Shown one piece after another: positions 1 through 7,599 of a stretch of 64,000 bases of DNA. Both the position numbers and the translations under genes were made by a program. The stretch spans positions 1,984,001 to 2,048,000 of the forward strand of contig NZ_CP025030.1 of assembly GCF_002812705.1 (NCBI RefSeq). Reading direction: 5' to 3'. The DNA comes from Achromobacter spanius. Its GTDB lineage: Bacteria > Pseudomonadota > Gammaproteobacteria > Burkholderiales > Burkholderiaceae_B. Positions within the stretch are counted from its first letter, which is position 1. The number at the start of each line of letters is the position of its first letter. The notes under the pieces were generated by a model. It saw nothing but the letters and a program-made list of their open reading frames with translations. It searched no databases and was not told the DNA's origin.

Positions 1-216
1 GGTGGTGGCGACGCGTTGCAACACGCCTTCGGCGTAGCGCATGTCGCTGTCGGCGCGCAGCGGGATGTCGCCCATCTGAATGGCGGCGGGTGCTGCGGGT
101 AGGGCGGGGGGTGTGGCGGCGGGCGGGTCGGCCAGCGCAAGACGTGCCTGGGTCAGGCTCAGCAAGCCAAGCAGCAATCCGAACAGGCAGGTAAAAAGTC
201 GTGCTCGGACGCGCAT
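1..216 (-). CDS. N-terminal fragment of an exported protein, possibly a mechanosensitive-channel family protein
   Basis: An open frame runs from an ATG at 214-216 leftwards off the window edge, giving 72 residues without a stop. The N-terminus has a clear signal peptide: MRVRAR, a hydrophobic LFTCLFGLLLGLLSL core, then an Ala-rich stretch ending near ALA-DPP. After a Pro/Ala linker comes IQMGDIPLRADSDMRYAEGV, which resembles the start of the periplasmic part of MscS-like proteins in Bordetella/Achromobacter. That family match is from memory of the style of the sequence and is weak. The gene starts 43 bp after the end of the upstream SDR gene, so it could be the tail of the riboswitch operon or separately transcribed. 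Confidence 0.5.
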   Translation of the reverse strand, partial: MRVRARLFTCLFGLLLGLLSLTQARLALADPPAATPPALPAAPAAIQMGDIPLRADSDMRYAEGVLQRVATT

Positions 217-259
217 GAGGCGGCTCCGTGGGGTACTGCGAACCGGGGGCTAAGCCACT

Positions 260-1039
260 CTAGCGCATCACCAGTCCGCCGTCCACGAACAGCACCTGCC
301 CGGTCATGAAGCCGCTCCAGTCTGACGCCAGGAACAGCACCGGGCCGGCTACGTCCTCGGGCCGGGCGATGCGGCGAAGCGGCGTCGCGGCAATCAAGGC
401 ATCGCGGAACGACTCCTGGGTGCCGCCGCTGGCTTCGGTGGGGTAGACCAGGCCGGGCGCCACGCAATTGACCCGGATGCCGTAGGGGCCCAGTTCCGCC
501 GCCAGGTTGCGGCTGAACGCCACCAGCGCGGCCTTGGCGGTGGTGTAGTCGTGGTACGGCACGACGGGGTGCTCGACCAGGTTGCTGGCGATGTTGACGA
601 TGCAGCCCTGGGCGCGCTGCTTGAAATGCGGCAGCGCGGCGTGGCAGACGTTGAAGGCGGCGCCCACCGAGCCATCGAACTGCGACTGGTAGTGCTGCCA
701 CGACAGGGCGTCGAACGCGGTCCGCTGGCGGGGGTCGAAAGCGTATGGCCGAAAGGCGTTGTTGACCACCACGTCCAGCCGGCCGGCGTCCTGCACGATG
801 CCGTCCACCATGGCGCGCACCGCGTCCGGCGAGCCCACGTCGGCCTGCACGGCCCAGGCGTCGCCGCCCGCCGCCTGGCATTGCGCCACCACGGCGTCGG
901 CCGCATCGGCATTGCTTAGATAGTTGACGACCACCGTTGCGCCTTCGCGCGCGAAACCGCGCGCGATCTCGGCACCGATGCCTCGGCTGGCGCCCGTTAC
1001 CAGCACGATCTTGCCTGCGAATTTCTTTGGGGTGTCCAT
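260..1039 (-). CDS. Short-chain dehydrogenase/reductase (SDR), last gene of the TPP-riboswitch operon
   Basis: A 259-residue classical SDR. It has the Rossmann glycine motif TGASRGIG (residues 15-22), a catalytic Ser152 and the Tyr165-x3-Lys169 pair (YTTAK). The usual NNAG motif is NNAF (93-96). It ends with the typical GQVLFVDGG segment. Such enzymes interconvert aldehydes or ketones and alcohols with NAD(P)H. It begins one base after the stop of the substrate-binding-protein gene, so it is part of the same transcript. In this setting I infer that it reduces the aldehyde made by the LuxC-like enzyme to an alcohol, but the sequence alone would equally fit a 3-oxoacyl-ACP-reductase-like role. 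Confidence 0.88.
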   Translation of the reverse strand: MDTPKKFAGKIVLVTGASRGIGAEIARGFAREGATVVVNYLSNADAADAVVAQCQAAGGDAWAVQADVGSPDAVRAMVDGIVQDAGRLDVVVNNAFRPYAFDPRQRTAFDALSWQHYQSQFDGSVGAAFNVCHAALPHFKQRAQGCIVNIASNLVEHPVVPYHDYTTAKAALVAFSRNLAAELGPYGIRVNCVAPGLVYPTEASGGTQESFRDALIAATPLRRIARPEDVAGPVLFLASDWSGFMTGQVLFVDGGLVMR

Positions 1040-1040
1040 G

Positions 1041-2072
1041 TCAGTCTCCCGGCAGCAGGCCGGTGTCGACCACGGCTGCGATGTCGATGGGCTTGTCGAT
1101 CAGGCCCAGCGCCCGGTAGGCGTCGGCGGCCTTTTGCAGCGAGTCCAGATCGAACGTGCCCAGCGGCCGGCCAACGGCGGTCGAGGCCGCGTTGCGCAGC
1201 CGGATCACCTCCAGGCTGATGGCGCGGTCGGTGCCGTCAATGGCGCGCTTGCCGGCCAGGCTGGCGGCTTCTTCCGGCTGGGCGATCATCCACGCGGCGC
1301 TGTCGCGATACGCCTTCAAAAACGCCCGCAGCAGCGGCTGCTTTTGTTGGTACACCGCTTCGCGCACCACGAAGAGGTCGCTGGACACGTTGAGCGTGTC
1401 GCGCACTTCCATGACGTTGACCTCGCCCAGGCCGCGCCGCCGCCCCACGAGCAAGCCGGTGTCGGTGGCGGCCGTGGCGTCCACCTGGCCTTGCAGTAGC
1501 GGCGCGAAGTTCAGCACGCCGGTCACCACGATTTCCACATCGGCTTCGGTCAGGCCCGCCTGATGCAGCATCACCAACAGGTTCTGACGGGTGCCGCTGG
1601 CCAGGCTGTAGACGCCGATGCGCTTGCCTTTCAGGTCGGCGGGGCGCGTGATGTTGGCCGACTTCAGCGACACCACGTTGAACACGTTCTGCGGATAGAT
1701 GTCGTAGATGGCGCGCAGCTTCTCGCCCTTGTCCAAGGCCATGAAGAACGAACCGGGGTCGGTGAAGGCCACGTCGGCCTGGCCGCTGAGTATGTTGCGG
1801 ATGGCGTCGCCGCCGCCCGCGCCGGGCAGGTAAACCAGTTCCACGCCCTGCGCCTTGAAGAAGCCCTTGTCGGGTTCGGCCAGCAGGTTGGTGATTTCGC
1901 TGATGGGTTTGCTCCAGCCGGCCAGGGTGACCTTGCCGGATGCGGCGTTCTGGGCGCCCTGGGCGCGAGCGGCTAGCGGCGCCAGTGACACGGCGGCAAG
2001 GCTTGCGGCGGCCGTCAACAGGGCGCGGCGGGTCGGATGGGGAGGCATGGAAGGGGTCTCGAAGATGGTCAT
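1041..2072 (-). CDS. ABC transporter substrate-binding protein, NMT1/THI5-like (ThiY-like)
   Basis: 343 residues. An N-terminal signal with a twin-arginine-like TRRALLT (14-20) and a cleavage site near ARA-QG (37/38) marks it as periplasmic. The mature part has the NMT1/THI5 and sulfonate-binding-protein pattern (GWSKPISEITN, GGGDAIRNILSGQADVAF, LKGKRIGVYSLASGTR). These receptors bind thiamine pyrimidine precursors, taurine, sulfonates or nitrate. The TPP riboswitch at the head of the operon favours a thiamine-related ligand. The ATG at 2072 is preferred over an internal ATG (2048) because it forms a 4-bp ATGA overlap with the permease stop. The CCCFC motif of true HMP synthases is absent, as expected for a receptor. 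Confidence 0.85.
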   Translation of the reverse strand: MTIFETPSMPPHPTRRALLTAAASLAAVSLAPLAARAQGAQNAASGKVTLAGWSKPISEITNLLAEPDKGFFKAQGVELVYLPGAGGGDAIRNILSGQADVAFTDPGSFFMALDKGEKLRAIYDIYPQNVFNVVSLKSANITRPADLKGKRIGVYSLASGTRQNLLVMLHQAGLTEADVEIVVTGVLNFAPLLQGQVDATAATDTGLLVGRRRGLGEVNVMEVRDTLNVSSDLFVVREAVYQQKQPLLRAFLKAYRDSAAWMIAQPEEAASLAGKRAIDGTDRAISLEVIRLRNAASTAVGRPLGTFDLDSLQKAADAYRALGLIDKPIDIAAVVDTGLLPGD

Positions 2073-2920
2073 GATTGATCGGCATAGGGGCGCAGCAGGC
2101 GCCGTTCCAGCAGCAGCGTGGCCTGATAGCCCAGCAGCCCGATGACGGCGATGGCGGTCAGCGCGGCGAACATCAGGGGCGTGTCCATCATGCCTTGCGC
2201 GGCGATGATGACCGCGCCCAGCCCCCGGCTGGCGCCAATGAATTCGCCCACCACGGCGCCCACCAGCGCCAGCACCAGCGCCACGCGCAGCCCGGCCAGA
2301 ATGCCGGGCAGGCCGGCGGGCAGCTTCAGTCGCAACAAGGTCTGCGTGCGTGACGCGCCCAGCATGCGGAACAGTTGCAGCCGGTTCGGGTCGACCTGCC
2401 GCAGGGCGGTCAGGGTGTTCTCCATCAAGGGGAAAAAGCAGATCAGCGCCGTCATGACCACGGTGGGCGCCATGCCGAAGCCGAACCACAGCACGAACAG
2501 CGGCGCGAGCGCCAGCTTGGGGACCACCTGGCTGACGATGACATAGGGCTTGAGCACGCGGTCCAGCAAGGCGGATTCCGCCAGCGCCACGCCGATGCCC
2601 AGCCCCGCCGCGCCGCCGATCGCCAGGCCCAGCAGCATCTCGGCAAGCGTTGCGCCGATGTGGGGCCAGAGGTAGCCGGTGGCAAGACTGATCCACAACA
2701 TCTTCGCCACGGCCGAGGGGGCGGGCAGCACCAGTGCCGATATCCCCACCTGCCGCACGGTGATTTCCCAGACGGCCAGCAGCAAGACCAGCAGCGCCAG
2801 GGCAAGCAGGCGGGGCTTGATCGTGGCGTGGGGGGCGGCCTGGGGGATGGCGGGGTCGGCGGCTTCAGCGGCGGCCTTATTGGCGGCTTGGGTCGCCGCT
2901 TTGATGGCGGTCGGCTTCAT
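2069..2920 (-). CDS. ABC transporter permease, SsuC/TauC/ThiX type
   Basis: 283 residues. An unusually long Ala/Lys-rich cytoplasmic N-terminus (about 36 residues) precedes roughly six hydrophobic segments, beginning with LLALALLVLLLAVWEI. The conserved EAA-type cytoplasmic loop is visible as MLGASRTQTLLRLKLPAGLP, the contact point with the ATPase. This is a BPD-type importer inner-membrane subunit. The start ATG at 2920 overlaps the ATPase stop by ATGA, and its own stop overlaps the start of the binding-protein gene the same way, so all three subunits are translationally coupled. The riboswitch suggests transport of a thiamine precursor or breakdown product; the substrate is not shown by the sequence. 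Confidence 0.88.
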   Translation of the reverse strand: MKPTAIKAATQAANKAAAEAADPAIPQAAPHATIKPRLLALALLVLLLAVWEITVRQVGISALVLPAPSAVAKMLWISLATGYLWPHIGATLAEMLLGLAIGGAAGLGIGVALAESALLDRVLKPYVIVSQVVPKLALAPLFVLWFGFGMAPTVVMTALICFFPLMENTLTALRQVDPNRLQLFRMLGASRTQTLLRLKLPAGLPGILAGLRVALVLALVGAVVGEFIGASRGLGAVIIAAQGMMDTPLMFAALTAIAVIGLLGYQATLLLERRLLRPYADQS

Positions 2921-3681
2921 GGGCGCGCCCCGTTCATGAACGCAAATACTTGGGCGCAGGCGGCATTGAATGCCGCGCCATGGCGCATGGCTTGCGTGCG
3001 CGGCGCGGGCAGGTCCACGGGCAGGTCGGCCAGCATGCGGCCCTGATGCATGACAGTCACACGGTCGCCCAGGTACACCGCTTCGCTGATGTCGTGGGTG
3101 ACGAACAGCACGGTGGTGTTGCGCAGCCGGCACATGCGCAGCAGGTCGTCTTGCAGCTCGCCGCGCGTGATGGCGTCCAGCGCGGCGAAGGGTTCGTCCA
3201 GCAACAGCAAGGCCGGTTCAAGAATCAGCGCCCGTGCCAACGCCACGCGGCTTTGTTGGCCGCCGGATAGTTGGCGGGGATAGTGTTGGGCGTGGTCGGA
3301 AAGCCCCAGCATGGCGAGCAGACCGTGCGCGCGTTCCAGGTCTTCCGGCAGCGGGCGGCGTTGCAGCGACACGGGCAGCAGCACGTTATCGATCACGCGT
3401 TGCCATTCCAGCAGCGTGGGCGCTTGAAACACATAACCCAGTTGCGGGCCGGGCGCGGCGGGCGTGCCGTCTTGCAGCACGACGCGGCCGGATTGCGGGT
3501 TGAGCAGGCCGGCGGCAAGTTTCAGCAGCGTCGTCTTGCCGCAGCCGCTGCGGCCAACCAGGCAATGAAAGCCGCCGGCTTGCAGGCGCCAGTCGATGCC
3601 GTTCACGATGGGCGCGCGGCCGGGGTAGGTGTAGACCGCCCCTTCGATGTGAAGAAAGGGCCGGGACGGGTCGGCAATCAT
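2917..3681 (-). CDS. ABC transporter ATPase, SsuB/TauB/ThiZ type
   Basis: 254 residues with all nucleotide-binding motifs intact: Walker A GRSGCGKTT (about 43-51), Q-loop near YVFQAPTLLEW, signature LSGGQQSRVALARAL, Walker B LLLLDEPFAALD and H-loop FVTHD. The sequence style is that of nitrate/sulfonate/taurine importers, the branch that also contains ThiZ. It energises the permease encoded next to it. It overlaps the upstream LuxC-like gene by ATGA (3678-3681) and the downstream permease gene by ATGA, which ties the importer to the LuxC/LuxE enzymes at the translational level. Confidence 0.92.
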   Translation of the reverse strand: MIADPSRPFLHIEGAVYTYPGRAPIVNGIDWRLQAGGFHCLVGRSGCGKTTLLKLAAGLLNPQSGRVVLQDGTPAAPGPQLGYVFQAPTLLEWQRVIDNVLLPVSLQRRPLPEDLERAHGLLAMLGLSDHAQHYPRQLSGGQQSRVALARALILEPALLLLDEPFAALDAITRGELQDDLLRMCRLRNTTVLFVTHDISEAVYLGDRVTVMHQGRMLADLPVDLPAPRTQAMRHGAAFNAACAQVFAFMNGARP

Positions 3682-5138
3682 GGTTCGTACGACGCGTAAG
3701 GGTCGGCGGCAGTTTCGGCGGACTGTTCGATTTCCGTCATGCGAACCAGATCCAGCAGGTTGAAGCGGCCGTCGTGATGCCAGCCAGCTTCGGGCACGCT
3801 CATCGCGCCGATGGCGCTGATGCGGGTGACGCCCGCCGCGCCCAGTTGGTCGGCCAGACGGTAGAGTTCTTCGGGCGTGGCCGCCACGCCCGCCGTTTGC
3901 AGATAGCGGCTGTGCGCGGCCACGAACGGCGCCACGTCATCCAGCGTGTCGATGCCGGCCACCACGATGCTGCGTTGCAAGGCCGTGGGCGCAAGCGGCG
4001 CGGCGGCATCGGTGTACGAGACGCTCCATGCCGCGTCGGGGTCGCCGATCAGCGCATCGGCGCCGCCATCCGGCAACTGCCATTCGATGCTCTGCCGCCA
4101 CTTCGCAATCGCGGCGGACTCCGCCAGGTCCAGCGCGCGGCGCGGAAAGCGCTGTTGCAGATTCGAGAGCTCGCCTGCCAGATACCCGGCGAAGTCGCGC
4201 GGTGAAACCTGGCCGCCGCGCTGCACGTAGAAAACCTGCGGCGAATAACAACCCTGCTGGTCGTAACGCGCCACATCCCAGGCCGCGCGGCGCGCCAGGG
4301 CGGGCGCCTTCAGCGCATCCAACGCGGCGGCGCTGACCACGCCAAAGCCCAGCTTGTGCCCATGCGCAAGAAAGCGCGCCGTGACCGGCAGGCGGCGCTG
4401 GATGGCATGCAGTGCGTCATTGCCGCCGTAAGCCACCACCGTGTCCGCCTGCGCGTACAGCGCGGATGCATCTTCATCACCCGCGCCGCGCCACCAGACC
4501 ACGGCCAGGCAGTCGGCCAGCGGCGGGTGCACCTCGACCAGCAGGCGCGCGAACCAGCCGGCAAACAGCGGCTCGGCGCTGGGCAGCTTGCCGATATTGC
4601 CCGCCTTCACGAGCAACCCGCAAACCAGGCTCCATAACGCCAGCGCGGGCACGTTGCCCGCCCAGCTATGCACCAGCAATTGCGGGCCGTAGGCACGTAC
4701 CGCGCCGCCCTTGGGCGCAGCCTGAAAGCCGTCCAGCACCTTGGGGTTGGCGAAGTCCTCGGCCACAAAGCGGTGCAGTTGCGGCGCGCGGAACGTCTTG
4801 AATAAGCCGGTGAGACCCAGCCGCACCATCTGCGCGTCGTAGCCGCTGACAATCGGCAGCAGCGCGTCGGCTTGCCGGCGGTACGGGTCGCTGGGGTCCA
4901 GCAGTCGGGCGATGGCGCGGTCGATGACGTTGATGATTTCCGACACCGTCATCGTCTTCAAATGCTGCGCGCTGGCCTGTTGGACGCGCTGGGCCAGCGC
5001 CTGCATCTGCAAGGCGGTCACCACCGGCACGGCGACGTCCACGCGCTGGCCGTCCTGCTCGAAGGGCAGCGTCTGCCATTGGACGTCGGCCGAAGCCAGC
5101 CCCGGCAGATAGCCCGCTTCGATCCGTTGCACGTTCAT
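3678..5138 (-). CDS. LuxC-family acyl-CoA (fatty-acid) reductase
   Basis: 486 residues, the normal length for LuxC. LuxC proteins take an activated acyl group onto a cysteine and reduce it with NADPH to an aldehyde. The active-site motif DQQGCYSPQ is present (residues 293-301, nucleophile Cys297), as are the HSWAGNVPALALWSL region (157-171) and the TVVAYGG segment (233-239). No luxAB luciferase genes are present. The start at 5138 overlaps the LuxE-like stop by ATGA. Pairing with LuxE implies reduction of a free carboxylic acid. The position under a TPP riboswitch suggests the acid is related to thiamine rather than to a fatty acid; that is inference. Confidence 0.88.
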   Translation of the reverse strand: MNVQRIEAGYLPGLASADVQWQTLPFEQDGQRVDVAVPVVTALQMQALAQRVQQASAQHLKTMTVSEIINVIDRAIARLLDPSDPYRRQADALLPIVSGYDAQMVRLGLTGLFKTFRAPQLHRFVAEDFANPKVLDGFQAAPKGGAVRAYGPQLLVHSWAGNVPALALWSLVCGLLVKAGNIGKLPSAEPLFAGWFARLLVEVHPPLADCLAVVWWRGAGDEDASALYAQADTVVAYGGNDALHAIQRRLPVTARFLAHGHKLGFGVVSAAALDALKAPALARRAAWDVARYDQQGCYSPQVFYVQRGGQVSPRDFAGYLAGELSNLQQRFPRRALDLAESAAIAKWRQSIEWQLPDGGADALIGDPDAAWSVSYTDAAAPLAPTALQRSIVVAGIDTLDDVAPFVAAHSRYLQTAGVAATPEELYRLADQLGAAGVTRISAIGAMSVPEAGWHHDGRFNLLDLVRMTEIEQSAETAADPYASYEP

Positions 5139-6217
5139 GGCCGCGTGGACTGAATGAATTCTTCGACCGCCAGCGAGCAACCTTTGGCCTGTGCGCCCTC
5201 GGCGCGGCCCAGCAACAGGAAGCCGCCATCGGCGGGTTCGCCCACGTCTTCGGTGAGGATGGTGCTGACGGAATTGAAGTTGCCCAGGTCGCAATGCGCC
5301 AGGATGCCGCGTTCGCCAGCCGGCACCGTGCGCCCCGTGGCCGGGTCCACCAGGCGCGACCGAATCCAGTGCGGCCCCGATTTCACGGAAGGGACCGTGG
5401 CGTTGCCGTCGTCATAGAACTGGGTGCTGAGTTCGGTCATGCCGTACATGTTGATGCACAGCGCACGCGGCACGCCCAGCAGGTCCGATAGTTCGGAATA
5501 GAACGTGTCCAGCGGCAATTCGCGCGACTGACCCTTGTAGCCGCCGGTGTCCAGGATGCGGCTGCCCGGCGGCAGGCGGAATGTTCGGCCTGCCTTGCGC
5601 AGCGCATCGATCACATGCACGAAGCTGAAGCTGGCGCCCAGCAGGGCGTAGGGCGCGCCATCGCGCTCGGCGGCTTCCAGGCGGCGCCACAAGCCATCAA
5701 GATCAATGCCCTGCGGCGACATGAAATAGCGGCTGTCGTCGGTGCCAAACGCGGTCTTGGCCAGCGCCAGATAATGCGCCAGCGACGAATTCGGCATGGC
5801 GACTTCGTCCGGGAACAAGATGCCCATCGGCAAGCGCGGCGTGCCCCGCATGACGCGGGCGGCGAAGTTGCGCGTCATGGACAAGTCGTAGACGTCCAGG
5901 TGCGGATGAAAGTGGCGCCCGCGCATATCGGCGCGCGTCGTGCCGCTGGTCATGAAAACGCGTTCGTCGGGGCGGGCGGGTTCACAGCGCAGTTCCATCG
6001 CCTTGAAGGCGTCGATGGGCACGGCGGGAATATCGCTCCAGGTCTTCACATTGCGCACCGTGGCGCCTCGGCGCTGGCAGAAGCTGCGGTAGGCGGCGTT
6101 GGTGCCATACTGATACGCAAACAGCCGCAGCGCGAGCTGATCGAACTGCGCGTCGGTGCAGCCGTTCTGGGCAATGAATTCGAGGAGTTCCGCGACGGGC
6201 GGGGCGGCGTTGTTCAT
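5135..6217 (-). CDS. LuxE-family acyl-protein synthetase
   Basis: 360 residues, LuxE-like and part of the adenylate-forming superfamily. The AMP-binding core MTSGTTR is at 89-95, NMYGMTELS is further along, and the C-terminal GRAEGAQAKGCSL has a cysteine (Cys347) placed where LuxE proteins carry the acyl-accepting Cys. Known LuxE enzymes activate a carboxylic acid with ATP and hand the acyl group to LuxC. This is the first gene after the TPP riboswitch; 77 nt lie between the aptamer and the ATG. No strong Shine-Dalgarno is visible before the ATG, which fits translation controlled by the leader. The substrate is unknown. Confidence 0.87.
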   Translation of the reverse strand: MNNAAPPVAELLEFIAQNGCTDAQFDQLALRLFAYQYGTNAAYRSFCQRRGATVRNVKTWSDIPAVPIDAFKAMELRCEPARPDERVFMTSGTTRADMRGRHFHPHLDVYDLSMTRNFAARVMRGTPRLPMGILFPDEVAMPNSSLAHYLALAKTAFGTDDSRYFMSPQGIDLDGLWRRLEAAERDGAPYALLGASFSFVHVIDALRKAGRTFRLPPGSRILDTGGYKGQSRELPLDTFYSELSDLLGVPRALCINMYGMTELSTQFYDDGNATVPSVKSGPHWIRSRLVDPATGRTVPAGERGILAHCDLGNFNSVSTILTEDVGEPADGGFLLLGRAEGAQAKGCSLAVEEFIQSTRP

Positions 6218-6294
6218 GGGCGTTCGTTGATTCCAATACAGGGAAGCTCCGAAGCCCGCCCGCGCAAGCGGCGCAAAAGGCGCGGCAGGGCGAA

Positions 6295-6369
6295 TGCTCT
6301 TCTTACGCCGGCATGAACCGGGTCAAGTTCGCGGGTTTGATTCTCAGCACTGGCGTGCACCCCGGAGCA
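6295..6369 (-). promoter_or_regulatory. TPP riboswitch (THI element)
   Basis: Read on the minus strand the leader contains the THI-box pieces in order: P1 arm TGCTC (6369-6365), GGGGTGC (6363-6357), CTGAGA (6347-6342), ACCCG (6336-6332), GAACTTGA (6330-6323), then GGTTCATGCCGGCGTAAGA (6319-6301), closed by GAGCA (6299-6295) pairing with the first arm. CTGAGA and GCCGGCGTA are the diagnostic TPP-binding sequences. It controls the LuxE gene starting 77 nt downstream and presumably the whole coupled operon. High cell TPP should lower expression. The expression platform (6218-6294) is GC-rich without a clear U-run, suggesting control of translation. Confidence 0.94.
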
Positions 6370-6454
6370 GAGGCAATGTTAACCCGCTCTAGGGTTCGTC
6401 GCTTAGGTCGAATCCCTTCTGGCCGTCCAGTCGGAAGGCCGCGGGGTCATACCG

Positions 6455-7228
6455 TCATGAGTCGTCGCCCCGCAGTGATTCAACCCATCGCGTGGCGTCG
6501 GGTACGTCCGACCAGGCGGCGGTGCCTTTGCGTACCATCTGCTGGAATTCGTCTTCGTCGTAGGCAGGGTGGTGCACCTCGAACGAACGCAGATTCAAAT
6601 TGCGCAGTTCGCCCGTGCGCAAATTCTCTTCAGCCGTCACGTGCAGCAAGGCCGGACGATAGAGACGGTTTTCGCTCTCTTGTGCGAGCAACTGTTGAGT
6701 AGCGGAAACCGTTAGCGACTTGCCGTTTTCAAGCACAAGATGAACATTTGCCTTGGTCTTGCCGCCCCAGTCCACGATTTTTCCGTGCAGGTATTTTTCA
6801 ACCTTTACCCAGATATCGATCGATTGTTTGAAGTCTGATTGGGCATTGATGATCGTGAGAGGGCGCCGGGCGGTGTCCTCAAGCGCGTAAACGCGATGAG
6901 GGTTGTTACGGGCCTGAGCTTGCCAACGCTCAATGACGGCAGCTCGCCTGGGGTCGATGGCGTTGAGAGAATCTGGCGCGGCCAGACGTTCCATATCCGC
7001 CCAGAGCATCGAAGCCGCCAACAACCCCTCGGCGACGAAAACCAGAGACCCTTCTTCTATCGACACCAGCACTTCGGCAGGGTTGACCTCTCGGGTTGAT
7101 CCTTGCAGGAAGTCGCTGACCTCTTTCTGAAATTCGCCAAGCAAACTGAGCGGAATAGCCTTCGGCCCCACATCAACGCCATTGATGCGGTCGCGGAGAG
7201 CGAAGCGAAGATTGTCGGCGGGTTTCAT
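6455..7228 (-). CDS. Hypothetical protein, unrecognised
   Basis: 257 residues, ATG at 7228. No signal peptide and no membrane segment. The sequence mixes a probable alpha/beta N-terminal half (LLGEFQKEVSDFLQGSTREV, VSIEEGSLVFVAEGLL) with a beta-rich C-terminal half (VHLVLENGKSLTVSATQQLL, LYRPALLHVTAEENLRTGEL), giving a soluble cytoplasmic protein. I do not recognise the family. The base composition is visibly less GC-rich than its neighbours and the gene lies beside the tRNA-Phe pair, which hints at horizontal acquisition. It is not in the riboswitch operon: the riboswitch and a promoter-sized gap lie between. Confidence 0.7.
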   Translation of the reverse strand: MKPADNLRFALRDRINGVDVGPKAIPLSLLGEFQKEVSDFLQGSTREVNPAEVLVSIEEGSLVFVAEGLLAASMLWADMERLAAPDSLNAIDPRRAAVIERWQAQARNNPHRVYALEDTARRPLTIINAQSDFKQSIDIWVKVEKYLHGKIVDWGGKTKANVHLVLENGKSLTVSATQQLLAQESENRLYRPALLHVTAEENLRTGELRNLNLRSFEVHHPAYDEDEFQQMVRKGTAAWSDVPDATRWVESLRGDDS

Positions 7229-7335
7229 AGCGACGATTGTAGACCTCGTCCCGGGCTATTTCGCGGGTCTGTAATATTTTGCAAGCTAGGCACCGCGCGT
7301 GCGCCAGCGTAGCGCTGTCCGCCCTGGAGGGGCGG

Positions 7336-7368
7336 GCGCGAATCTTGTCACGGTGACAAGATTCGCGC
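7336..7368. repeat. 16-bp perfect inverted repeat with 1-bp spacer
   Basis: The arms are 7336-7351 (beginning GCGCGAATCTTG) and 7353-7368 and match perfectly around a single G at 7352. It is followed at 7385-7415 by three roughly 11-bp direct repeats of GACAAGATT or GATAAGATT, the same core as in the palindrome arm. The site lies between the tRNA-Phe genes and the hypothetical gene 6455-7228, upstream of the latter. It is either an operator for that gene or a recombination-type site; no T-run follows, so a terminator is less likely. Confidence 0.75.
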
Positions 7369-7384
7369 TCAAAACCTATCACCT

Positions 7385-7415
7385 GACAAGATTTCGATAA
7401 GATTACGACAAGATT
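7385..7415. repeat. Three phased 11-bp direct repeats (GACAAGATT core)
   Basis: Cores at 7385-7393, 7396-7404 (GATAAGATT) and 7407-7415 are spaced exactly 11 bp apart, about one helical turn, so a protein could bind them on one face. They share their core with the palindrome at 7336-7368. They lie 157 bp or more upstream of the hypothetical gene starting at 7228. Confidence 0.6.
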
Positions 7416-7467
7416 AGGATTCGATGATAAGAAAGACATCGCTAGAAAGAAGGGCAGCGCCAAACGC

Positions 7468-7492
7468 AAAAAGCCCCGCCAATGGCGGGGCT
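7468..7492 (-). terminator. Rho-independent terminator after the tRNA-Phe genes
   Basis: On the minus strand AGCCCCGCC and GGCGGGGCT form a tight hairpin followed by TTTTTG. It lies 16 bp downstream of the 3' end of the second tRNA-Phe in the direction of transcription. Confidence 0.85.
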
Positions 7493-7507
7493 CAATGCTT
7501 GAATCTT

Positions 7508-7583
7508 TGGTGGCCTGGGGCGGAATCGAACCACCGACACAAGGATTTTCAATCCTCTGCTCTACCGACTGAGCTACCAGGCC
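7508..7583 (-). tRNA. tRNA-Phe (GAA)
   Basis: A 76-nt cloverleaf with encoded CCA (7508-7510). The acceptor stem begins GGCCTGG, the D-arm has AGCTCAGTCGGTAGAGC, and the anticodon stem GGATT/AATCC surrounds the GAA anticodon (7548-7550 on the plus strand reads TTC). The T-arm has GGTTCGATTCC. It is identical over its full length to the copy at 7670-7745. Confidence 0.95.
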
Positions 7584-7599
7584 AACACGTACACGGTGC

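Noticed and set aside
3678..6217. Bioluminescence (lux) operon
   Set aside because: luxA, luxB and luxD are absent; TPP riboswitch and ABC importer genes point to thiamine metabolism instead.
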